From positions 1 to 36,093 of the forward strand of contig DATKDU010000441.1 of assembly GCA_035512595.1 (NCBI GenBank): a DNA stretch of 36,093 nt, written 5' to 3'. The DNA comes from DATKDU01 sp035512595 (GTDB lineage Bacteria > Planctomycetota > Planctomycetia > Pirellulales > Pirellulaceae). The notes under the pieces are model-generated. The model had not been told where the DNA came from and searched no databases. It saw only the letters and a list, made by a program, of their open reading frames with translations. Shown piece by piece: positions 17,033-23,422 of the stretch. Made by a program: the position numbers and the translations under genes. Numbering within the stretch: the stretch's first letter is position 1; each line of letters begins with the position of its first letter.

Positions 17033-17728
17033 TTATCCTCGGGTTGCTAAAGTAGGTCCCGCTTGCCGAGTGGGACCTGGAGCGGATGACGATGCGCCTT
17101 GTGAGGTCCCGCCAGGCAGGCGGGACCTACCAGAATCTGTCAACCAGCCGACGAACATCGCCAGTGACTGGTCGAGTAGCGCCAAGGTGTCTTCCTGCCT
17201 CGGTGACGAGTCGGCGGCCCAAAAAGCGAGGACGCCGGTAATGAGCGTCCAGTAAAGCTGGAGCGCAAGCGGAGTCAGCGCGTCGTCGCCGCCGTGGCGG
17301 CAGACGATTTGGCTCACGATTTCCAAGTGGGATTGCCGTAGCGATTGCGAGTCGATACTCGCATTGGCGGCAGGGGAGAGAGACGTCTCCAGCACGGCGG
17401 GCAGGTACTTCCGAAATGGCTTGAGCTTTCGCAGGATCGCCGCCACATGGGCGAACAGATCTTCTTCCAGGGAAGCGGGCGGATCGGCTGGCTGGAGCAT
17501 GGCGGCGGCGAATGCATCGGCCGCCCGCGACCAGGCATCTCCGACGAGGGCCGCCGCAATCGCTTCCTTGGTGGGGAAGTAGTTGAACAGCGTCCCGACC
17601 CCGATCCGCGCGGCCCGCGCGATGTCGCGGGTGGTTGCCGAGTCAAACCCTTGCTCGGCGAACAGCTTCCTGGCTGCCTCCAGGATCGACTGCCGCGTGG
17701 CCTGTTTGGTTTCCGCCGTGACTCGCAT
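17033..17728 (-). CDS. TetR/AcrR-family transcriptional regulator
   Basis: A 231-residue repressor. The N-terminal helix-turn-helix is typical: RQSILEAARKLFAEQGFDSATTRDIARAARIGVGTLFNYFPTKEAI. The rest is the alpha-helical ligand-binding domain. The ATG at 17728 has GGAG eight bases upstream. The last ~32 residues (from GRSRLPGGTSQG) are encoded by a palindromic repeat (17052-17130), not by family sequence, so the native C-terminus was probably lost or extended. It heads the operon with two UbiB-like genes and the SRPBCC gene. Two similar palindromes lie in its upstream region, which points to autoregulation. The ligand may be a lipid or quinone-related compound (inference). Confidence 0.92.
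   Translation of the reverse strand: MRVTAETKQATRQSILEAARKLFAEQGFDSATTRDIARAARIGVGTLFNYFPTKEAIAAALVGDAWSRAADAFAAAMLQPADPPASLEEDLFAHVAAILRKLKPFRKYLPAVLETSLSPAANASIDSQSLRQSHLEIVSQIVCRHGGDDALTPLALQLYWTLITGVLAFWAADSSPRQEDTLALLDQSLAMFVGWLTDSGRSRLPGGTSQGASSSAPGPTRQAGPTLATRG
17052..17130. repeat. GTAGGTCCCGC palindromic repeat at the tetR 3' end
   Basis: The outer arms of 16 bases (17052-17067 and 17115-17130) match at 15 of 16 positions. An internal partial arm (GTGGGACCT) is also seen. The element overlaps the 3' coding end of the TetR gene and supplies its last ~30 codons. Confidence 0.8.
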
Positions 17729-17751
17729 GCATGTTCTCCCGGCTCAGTAAG

Positions 17752-17763
17752 TGAGCATGCTCA
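17752..17763. promoter_or_regulatory. candidate TetR operator, proximal
   Basis: TGAGCATGCTCA is a perfect 12-bp palindrome. It starts 24 bases upstream of the TetR start codon and is embedded in AGTGAGCATGCTCATA. Position and symmetry fit an operator that blocks the tetR-ubiB promoter. Confidence 0.55.
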
Positions 17764-17799
17764 TATTCTAGCCCCGTCCGGCGCCCGGTCAAGGGGCAA

Positions 17800-17814
17800 A
17801 GTGAGCGTGCTCGC
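17800..17814. promoter_or_regulatory. candidate TetR operator, distal
   Basis: AGTGAGCGTGCTCGC repeats the proximal site's AGTGAGC-TGCTC core, with one central change and a weaker right edge. It lies 50 bases further upstream, about five helical turns away. It lies between the TetR operon and the divergent gene at 17895, so it may control both. Confidence 0.45.
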
Positions 17815-17894
17815 AATAATTCTTGGCGGCACGAAACCCGTAGAATGAATTGCAGCGGAATACAGGACCGCGCCGCGCCCTGGAGGAATTGACC

Positions 17895-18110
17895 ATGTCT
17901 TACCGCTGCACCATCGCCCGATTGCCGGCCGGCTGGCTGGCGCGGCACGAGAGCCGCGATGTGGGGACGGTCGAAGTCCGCGCCCTGACCCGCGAGGAAG
18001 CGATCGAGAAAATACGCGGTGAGATCCGTTACCGCCTTGAGCTTTGCCCCTGCACGGGGGAAACGTACCAGCACATCGAAGTGGAAATGGTCGAGGCGGA
18101 CGCGGGCTGA
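17895..18110 (+). CDS. small conserved-type hypothetical protein
   Basis: A 71-residue protein with an excellent ribosome-binding site (GGAGGAATTGACC-ATG). The sequence (SYRCTIARLPAGWLARHESRDVGTVEV..LTREEAIEKIRGEIRYRLELCPCTGETYQHIEVEMVE) has a beta-beta-alpha-beta character reminiscent of the small HicB-like/UPF0150 fold, but no family is assigned. It is divergent from the TetR operon and shares its regulatory region. Its stop codon directly abuts the stop of the convergent STAS-like gene. Confidence 0.7.
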   Translation: MSYRCTIARLPAGWLARHESRDVGTVEVRALTREEAIEKIRGEIRYRLELCPCTGETYQHIEVEMVEADAG

Positions 18111-18497
18111 CTAATGCGGTTGAAACTCACGCCCCCGTCCCATGACCGCCGACGAGCGAGAGTCATACTGCGGGAACCGATCGTCGAGCCGGCAGAGGCG
18201 CAAAACCTCCTGATTGCTGTTGTTCAGCCCCGCCAGCCGCAGCATACCCCCTTCGGCCGCGACCCGCTTGTGGAGCTTCACCAGCTCGCCGACCATCCAG
18301 CTTCGCAGCAGCCAGATGTCATCCATCTCCAGCACTGCCCGGTGGGTGAACGACTGGTCCATCAACTGCCAGATGGTTTCCGCCAGACTGACCTCGCCCG
18401 TATCGCCATGCCGCGGGGGGCGCAACCGGACAAACAGCCAGTCCGGCCCTCGATCCAAGTCCAATCGCCACCCAGGCACTGTTTTTTCCAGGACCAT
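18111..18497 (-). CDS. STAS-domain-like protein
   Basis: A 128-residue protein. The pattern is SLAETIWQLMDQSFTHRAVLEMDDIWLLRSWMVGELVKLHKRVAAEGGMLRLAGLNNSNQEVLRLCRLDDRFPQY. This resembles the planctomycete version of the STAS (anti-sigma-factor antagonist) fold: a beta strand ending in a conserved Asp, a helix, and a strand LRLAGL. The usual phosphorylatable Ser/Thr position is not obvious. The ATG at 18497 is preceded by GGGGTGA. Convergent with the small gene before it, with no spacer. Possible role: a partner in sigma-factor switching; the ECF gene at 13 kb is in the same window but not adjacent. Confidence 0.6.
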   Translation of the reverse strand: MVLEKTVPGWRLDLDRGPDWLFVRLRPPRHGDTGEVSLAETIWQLMDQSFTHRAVLEMDDIWLLRSWMVGELVKLHKRVAAEGGMLRLAGLNNSNQEVLRLCRLDDRFPQYDSRSSAVMGRGREFQPH

Positions 18498-18725
18498 GTT
18501 CGGTCACCCCAATATGCAGGCGGAGACGTCGGCCGAAAAGATCCCCCAAGCGACGTAATCATACCGGCGGCTGGAGAGAAATCAACGCGACTTCTGCCAA
18601 TGTAAGGGAGGCCATTCGGCCCGCCCGGATTCCCAGCCAGCGGGCCACTTGTCGCTGGCCGCCGCGGGCGCGATATTGGCAGGTCTATCTTCACCCGATT
18701 CCCATTTGCGACGCAGGAGGTTTTT

Positions 18726-19244
18726 ATGGCTCGTCCCAGCGCGGTTACGTTCAAAGGCACTCCTCTGACCCTGGCCGGCGAAGCGGTCAAGGTCGGCCAG
18801 AGTGCTCCCGATTTCACCGTCCATTACTTCGAAGGGGGCCTCAAGACGATCACCCTCGCCGACCTGAAGGGAAAGCCGACCCTGATCAGCGTCGTCCCCT
18901 CGCTCGATACGCCCGTTTGCCAGACGCAAACCAAGAAGTTCAACGACCAGCTCGCCGGCCTGGGGGACAAGATCAATGCCGTCACCATCAGCCTCGACCT
19001 GCCGTTTTCGATGAACCGTTTCTGCGGCGCCGAGAGCATCAAGAACATGCGCTGCGGCAGCGATTACCAGGACCGCAACTTCGGCAAGAACTGGGGGATG
19101 CTCATCGAGGAGCTCAAGCTCCTGGCCCGCGGCACGTTCGTCCTCGACGCTAGCGGCAAGGTGGTCCATGCCGAGACTGTTCCGGAAGTGACCAGCGAGC
19201 CGAACTACGAAGCGGCCGTGGCGGCACTGAAGAGCCAGCTCTAG
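18726..19244 (+). CDS. tpx: thiol peroxidase (atypical 2-Cys peroxiredoxin)
   Basis: A 172-residue peroxiredoxin that reduces hydrogen peroxide and alkyl hydroperoxides with thioredoxin as electron donor. It is cytoplasmic here, as no signal peptide is seen. The family signature is clear: VTFKGTPLTLAG at the start, VPSLDTPVCQTQT with peroxidatic Cys65, and DLPFSMNRFCGAE with resolving Cys100. Length matches the family. The ATG at 18726 has GGAGG five bases upstream. The ~230 bases before it hold its promoter, but no clear boxes were found. It stands alone, so it is probably monocistronic. Confidence 0.97.
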   Translation: MARPSAVTFKGTPLTLAGEAVKVGQSAPDFTVHYFEGGLKTITLADLKGKPTLISVVPSLDTPVCQTQTKKFNDQLAGLGDKINAVTISLDLPFSMNRFCGAESIKNMRCGSDYQDRNFGKNWGMLIEELKLLARGTFVLDASGKVVHAETVPEVTSEPNYEAAVAALKSQL

Positions 19245-19692
19245 GCAGGGTCATCGGAGCGGGAAGCACGGCGATTACAAGCACCAAATTGAAAGCCGAC
19301 CACCGCTCCGCGGCGGTGCCCGGCTCCAATCAAAGTCGAATTGACAAAGGATGGAATAAAGACGTCCGAGCTTGAGGCATTCATTCCGATTTTGCTCATT
19401 CTTGCTTGTTTGAGATTTGGTGCTGGGAGCCTGGTGCTTTTTGCGTTCCGTCTGTTTCGTCTGGGCAGGCTGCAAACCTGCCCGGCGGCAGAGTGCATTT
19501 TGCGATTCCGGCTGCCGAATTCTCTCAGTGGTTGCGCAGGGACCGCGCGGCCAGATCCACAAGCCTGAAGCGCCAGCGAAGGAGACGGCCATTTTGCCAG
19601 TGGCCCGCTTTCCTTCGCTTGCGCTTCAGGCTTGTGTCGCGGTCCCGGTGCTAGCAGTTGCCGCCTCTCCCCCGGCACCGGACACGCCCGCC
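19245..19692. other. repeat-rich intergenic region
   Basis: No gene is supported here, although the frame of the following membrane protein runs back through it to 19417. It holds heptamer-style repeats TGGTGCT/GGGAGCC/TGGTGCT (19417-19437), a small GGCAGG-type hairpin (about 19467-19482), and the large palindrome at 19558-19636. Translation of these gives LGAWCF and HKPEAPAKE, which are repeat products. Confidence 0.6.
19558..19636. repeat. 26-bp-arm inverted repeat (CACAAGCCTGAAGCG type)
   Basis: The arms at 19558-19583 and 19611-19636 match at 25 of 26 positions. An outer pair, GGGACCGCG and CGCGGTCCC, extends the symmetry beyond the arms. The loop is 27 bases. It lies upstream of the membrane-protein gene and keeps that frame open. 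Confidence 0.85.
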
Positions 19693-20877
19693 ATGGATTT
19701 TCGACGCAGCCAACTCGACGATCGGCGGCGTCGCGTCTTGATGGAGGAGGTCGCCTCCCCGCTCGACGACGAGCAGGCGGCGCCCACATCGGCCGGCAAG
19801 CGGGCCCCGCTCCGCGCGTATGGCGAGCCGGTCCTCACCGACCGCCAACTGCGGATCAGCGACCTGATTCCTCTCCGCCCCCTGGTCATCACGCTCCTCG
19901 TGCTGACCATGCTCACCGGCGTGGCGGCGATCGAAACTCTCTACATCTGCTGCGAGACCAGCCCGCTCCTCAATCGGGCCGTGAGAACGCTCGCCTTCGA
20001 CCGGGCCCAACTCGCGCCGATCAACCTGGCCGCCCGCGGCAATCTGGCCGCGTGGTACAGTTCGCTCCTGCTGACCGTCGGCGCCGCCGGTTCGCTGATC
20101 ATCTTCGCGATTCGCTGCCACCGCGTGGACGACTACCGCGGCCGGTATCGACTCTGGCTTTGGACATGTGCCGGGCTTCTATGGGCCAGTTTGGATGCCG
20201 CCACCGGCATTCACGCATTGGTGGGCGCATCGCTCGCCTGGCTTTCCGGCTCGAAGGAACTGGCCGTCCTCGGTTGGCTGGCGATCTATCTGCTAGTGTT
20301 CGGCGCACTTTCGGTCCGGTTGGCTATCGAGACCTGGCACAGCGTCGGCTCGTTTTCCGCTCTGTCGATTGCCGCGGTGCTCTATCTGCTCGCGGGAATG
20401 ACGGCACTTGGCTGGCTGACGTTTCCGGGGTACTTGCTGGCGACCGTGCTGGAAACGTCGCTAGAGATGATCGCCCACGTGACGCTGCTGACGGGGCTGT
20501 TGCTCTACGCCCGCCACGTCCACCTCGACGCCCAGGGGAAGTTGCCGCTGCGGCTGCGGACGCAGGGACCAAAACCCAAGCGTAAGAGCCGGCCCAAGCT
20601 CGCCGTGGTGAGCAGCGACGCCAAGGAGGAGGGCGGAGAGAGAAAGGCGGCTGCCAAATCGACCACTCAGCCAGCGGCGGCGTCCAAGGTGCCGTCAACG
20701 GCGCCCGCTGCATCTTCGCGCCCCGGTCCGCTGGCGGCCAAAGTGGCCGCCTCGGTCTCGCACGATGATGATGACGACGACGCCTCGGACGCGGGGGACG
20801 ACGGCGATGAGCAGTTGTCGAAATCGGAGCGCCGCCGCCTGAAGAAGCTGATGCGGCAGCAGCGGCGCGCGGCGTAG
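19693..20877 (+). CDS. integral membrane protein of unknown function
   Basis: A 394-residue protein. Residues 1-55 are cytoplasmic and charged (MDFRRSQLDDRRRRVLMEEV). Five to six membrane spans follow between about residues 62 and 275, for example PLVITLLVLTMLTGVAAI, LLLTVGAAGSLIIFAI and LAIYLLVFGALSVRLAI. The C-terminal ~110 residues are a disordered tail: Lys/Ala/Pro-rich, then Asp-rich (HDDDDDD), ending in KSERRRLKKLMRQQRRAA. The ATG at 19693 has no good ribosome-binding site. It is preferred because the upstream in-frame sequence is entirely repeat DNA. No family was recognised. Confidence 0.7.
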   Translation: MDFRRSQLDDRRRRVLMEEVASPLDDEQAAPTSAGKRAPLRAYGEPVLTDRQLRISDLIPLRPLVITLLVLTMLTGVAAIETLYICCETSPLLNRAVRTLAFDRAQLAPINLAARGNLAAWYSSLLLTVGAAGSLIIFAIRCHRVDDYRGRYRLWLWTCAGLLWASLDAATGIHALVGASLAWLSGSKELAVLGWLAIYLLVFGALSVRLAIETWHSVGSFSALSIAAVLYLLAGMTALGWLTFPGYLLATVLETSLEMIAHVTLLTGLLLYARHVHLDAQGKLPLRLRTQGPKPKRKSRPKLAVVSSDAKEEGGERKAAAKSTTQPAAASKVPSTAPAASSRPGPLAAKVAASVSHDDDDDDASDAGDDGDEQLSKSERRRLKKLMRQQRRAA

Positions 20878-20878
20878 C

Positions 20879-20899
20879 GATTGCGGATTGCGGATTGGC
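20879..20899 (+). repeat. (GATTGCG)x3 heptamer repeat
   Basis: Three consecutive heptamers, GATTGCG, GATTGCG and GATTGGC, directly after the stop codon of the membrane-protein gene. The unit is the same as the one inside the kinase gene at 12.4 kb. Confidence 0.8.
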
Positions 20900-20917
20900 C
20901 GCAGATTGTTGAGGGTT

Positions 20918-21036
20918 CAGGAGCCAGGAGTCAGGAGCCAGGAGCCAGGAGCCAGGAGTCAGGAGCCAGGAGTCAGGAGCCAGGAGTCAGGAGCCAGGAG
21001 TCAGGAGCCAGGAGTCAGGAGCCAGGAGTCAGGAGT
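20918..21036 (+). repeat. (CAGGAGY)x17 heptamer array
   Basis: Seventeen uninterrupted 7-bp units, CAGGAGC or CAGGAGT, with the last base alternating irregularly between C and T. Immediately after it come shorter tacggag-type repeats, then the CCCTGAA array. It is intergenic. Confidence 0.95.
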
Positions 21037-21098
21037 CAAGTACGGAGTACGGAGTGCCGAGTACCTAAACTCGAGGTCGACATCACACACCCTTTGAA

Positions 21099-21187
21099 CC
21101 CTGAACCCTGAACCCTGAACCCTGAACCCTGACGCCTGAACCCTGACGCCTGAACCCTGACGCCTGAACCCTGAACCCTGACGCCTG
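21099..21187 (+). repeat. (CCCTGAA/GCCTGAA)x12 heptamer array
   Basis: About 12.5 units of a 7-bp repeat, (C/G)CCTGA(A/C), ending about 30 bases upstream of the next start codon. Related units occur at 35172-35193. Confidence 0.95.
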
Positions 21188-21217
21188 CTAGAATCAAGGC
21201 ATCCACGCAGGTGCCCC

Positions 21218-22198
21218 ATGAACCGCCGAACCGAGCTCGTCAGCCAGTGGCGCGAGCGCCTGGCCAGTGCCGAGCATCTGGCCGACGGCACTCCCCGGTT
21301 TCGCTGGATTCACTCGGCTCGCGTGCGGCTCTATCGGTTCCTGCTTTCCTGCTACAGCAGCGGCCAGTGGCGTGAAGACGCACGCGAAAATGCCAGCGTG
21401 CCATTCACGGCGACCGAGGTTGAATTGCCGCTGGACGGCAAGCCTCCCAAGAGCGTCGGAAAAATCCAGTCGGTCCTGAAGGCCGTGCATTCCGCGCAAG
21501 ATCATGCTCCACCGGCCGGTCCGTTGACCGGCGGGCTCGATCCCCAGACTTACATGGCGGTGACCGACTCTGACGCCCGCATGGACGTCGCGCGGTGCGA
21601 GACGTTCCTGCTCGACAACGGCTTTCATCCCCGCGTCGTCGGCCGCGGCCGCCGATTGACCGTCGAAGTCCCCTACCACGAGCTGCGGGAGGCCGAGGCG
21701 CTCCTCGAGTCCCGCCGTGAATGGCTGCGGCCAATCCTAAAGTCCAATCTCGACAAGCTGCTGCACAAGCCGCCGCTCCCCGAAGAGACGCAGATGTTGA
21801 TCGTCGGCCTGGTGCTCATCGCGCCGGTGATGGGAGTCGCGACGCTTGTCGTTGGATCGCTTCTCGTGGGGTGGCTGTTCGGCGAATTGAGCCCATACGG
21901 CCTGGCAGGCTTGTTTCTCGGGGGATTCCTGGTCGCAGCGAACATCAGCCTGGTATGGTATTTCCACGGGCCGCGCTGGCGGAACCGGATGTCGCTGGCC
22001 ACACGGCGGCGGATGGCCGTGGCCGTGTGTTGGTTATGCGCCGGCGTCCCAGCGGCATTCGTGATTGCCTTCGCGATTTGGGGAATGCCGCACGGTCCCC
22101 TCGTTCAGTCGTTGACCAGCCCACCGGTGATCCTCGCGACCATGCTCACGGTGATCGGCCTCATCGCCATCGGGTTCGAGTGGTTGTTGCGCCGCTGA
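21218..22198 (+). CDS. membrane protein with DUF2007-like N-terminal segment
   Basis: A 326-residue protein. The soluble N-terminal ~185 residues include DVARCETFLLDNGFHPRVVGRGRRLTVEVPYHELREAEALLESR. This resembles the small 'putative signal transducing' DUF2007 fold (weak). Four membrane spans follow: about 193-217, 220-246, 268-290 and 298-322. The ATG at 21218 has AGGTG seven bases upstream. The gene lies directly behind the two heptamer arrays, which occupy its leader. Its 3' end overlaps the convergent pseudokinase gene by 38 bases. Function unknown. Confidence 0.75.
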   Translation: MNRRTELVSQWRERLASAEHLADGTPRFRWIHSARVRLYRFLLSCYSSGQWREDARENASVPFTATEVELPLDGKPPKSVGKIQSVLKAVHSAQDHAPPAGPLTGGLDPQTYMAVTDSDARMDVARCETFLLDNGFHPRVVGRGRRLTVEVPYHELREAEALLESRREWLRPILKSNLDKLLHKPPLPEETQMLIVGLVLIAPVMGVATLVVGSLLVGWLFGELSPYGLAGLFLGGFLVAANISLVWYFHGPRWRNRMSLATRRRMAVAVCWLCAGVPAAFVIAFAIWGMPHGPLVQSLTSPPVILATMLTVIGLIAIGFEWLLRR

Positions 22199-23240
22199 GC
22201 TGTGTCACTTCCAGCCGGACGAGCTGCCGCTTTACTTCCGCCGCACTTGGCCGCCGTAGCGGCTCGCGGCTTGTCACCTGCGCCAGCAAGTCCATCAGCG
22301 CCTGCGGCACATCCGCGCGGAATTCGCGCACGTCCGCCAACTCGCCTCGCAGGTGCGCCAATGCCGCCTGCCAGCCAAGCTCGGCATTGACCGCCGGCCG
22401 TCCGATCAACAGCTCGATCAGTAGCAGCCCAAGTGCATACACATCGCATGCCGGCGTCAATAGTGCCCCGTCTGCGAGCAGTTCCGGAGCGACGTACCGC
22501 AGATCCGCAGCCAGCAGATGTTCCCCACGGCATTCGTCGCTTCCGATCCTCCGCGCCCAGCCCAGCTCGCTCAGCGTGACGTGGCCACGCGATGAGATGA
22601 ACAGCGCTTGTGGAGTGAGGCGCGAGTGAATCCAGCCCGCAGAATGCAGTGCCGCCACAGCCGCGGCTGCCTGCCTGACGCGCCATAGCGCCGAGCGAAT
22701 CGACTGTTGCGACTGGTCGCTCGCGGGTGAACCCGCATTGGCCAGAACGAGGTAGGGAGGCGCCTGCGACAAGTCGCCGTCCAGCACGGGCGCGACGTGC
22801 AGATGGCGGACGCTGCCGGCGACCGTCCTTTCCCGCGATAAGAGCGCACCGGCCAATGCCGCCGATCCTTCGCCGCGAGCCACTTTCACCACATAGTCCG
22901 CGGGCGATTGGGCGGGCTGATGGATTGGCCGGGCCTGATACAGCTCTGCGTGCTCCGTCGCGGCAATCCGCCGCATCAGTTGCCAGCGGCCGAGCACCGC
23001 CAACGCGCGTTCCTCCCGCGCCTGCTGTGGCGGCGGCGCAACAGGACGCGGCCAGGTCGCCGGGACGTGCCGGGAACGGTTTACACCCGCGGGAAGCATG
23101 GCTGGGGGCAGAATTGCCGCGTGAGGAATCGTGACGCGGAGCAGCGGTCCTAAGTAACATCGGCGGCTTTTGCCCAGGGAATCAGCGGCAGCCGGCAGAA
23201 GCCAAGTCACCCGAGTTTCAAGCCGTCCGCAGCGACGCAT
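22161..23240 (-). CDS. protein kinase-like protein, predicted pseudokinase
   Basis: A 359-residue protein with the layout of a Hanks-type kinase but with degraded catalysis. Numbered from the chosen ATG, the ATP-binding Lys119 (YVVKVA) is kept, and the C-lobe pattern is clear (LRYVAPELL, CDVYALGLLLIELLIGRPA, REPLRRPSAAEVKRQL). The glycine loop is lost. The catalytic loop reads IHSRLTPQALF, so the HRD Asp is Arg207, Lys is Thr209 and Asn is Ala212. The DFG motif reads SELG (Asp to Glu225). No membrane span is seen. The start is uncertain. The ATG at 23240 has AGGA seven bases upstream, while an ATG at 23099 would give a shorter version beginning nearer the kinase fold. Likely a scaffold or allosteric regulator. 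Confidence 0.75.
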   Translation of the reverse strand: MRRCGRLETRVTWLLPAAADSLGKSRRCYLGPLLRVTIPHAAILPPAMLPAGVNRSRHVPATWPRPVAPPPQQAREERALAVLGRWQLMRRIAATEHAELYQARPIHQPAQSPADYVVKVARGEGSAALAGALLSRERTVAGSVRHLHVAPVLDGDLSQAPPYLVLANAGSPASDQSQQSIRSALWRVRQAAAAVAALHSAGWIHSRLTPQALFISSRGHVTLSELGWARRIGSDECRGEHLLAADLRYVAPELLADGALLTPACDVYALGLLLIELLIGRPAVNAELGWQAALAHLRGELADVREFRADVPQALMDLLAQVTSREPLRRPSAAEVKRQLVRLEVTQLSGATTTRTRWR

Positions 23241-23422
23241 TGGGCGGTCCTGTATGCGGCCACTGGGTACTTTGCCGCCTGCGATGACTTTGCGGGCGCC
23301 CAGCAGCACAACCTTCTCACGCTCGCCGGCGTCAATTAAACTGCGGGATTCCTTCGCGGCGCCTGGGATTGCCGCTACCGTGTCCCCCGCGTACGACTCG
23401 ATGGTTACCGGAGCCCCTCGTA

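Noticed and set aside
19417..19692. N-terminal extension of the membrane protein back to 19417
   Set aside because: The extra 92 residues are entirely encoded by dispersed repeats; the charged MDFRRSQL start is more plausible.
20918..21187. Possible CRISPR array
   Set aside because: The units are 7 bases with no spacers between them. These are minisatellites, and no cas genes are present.
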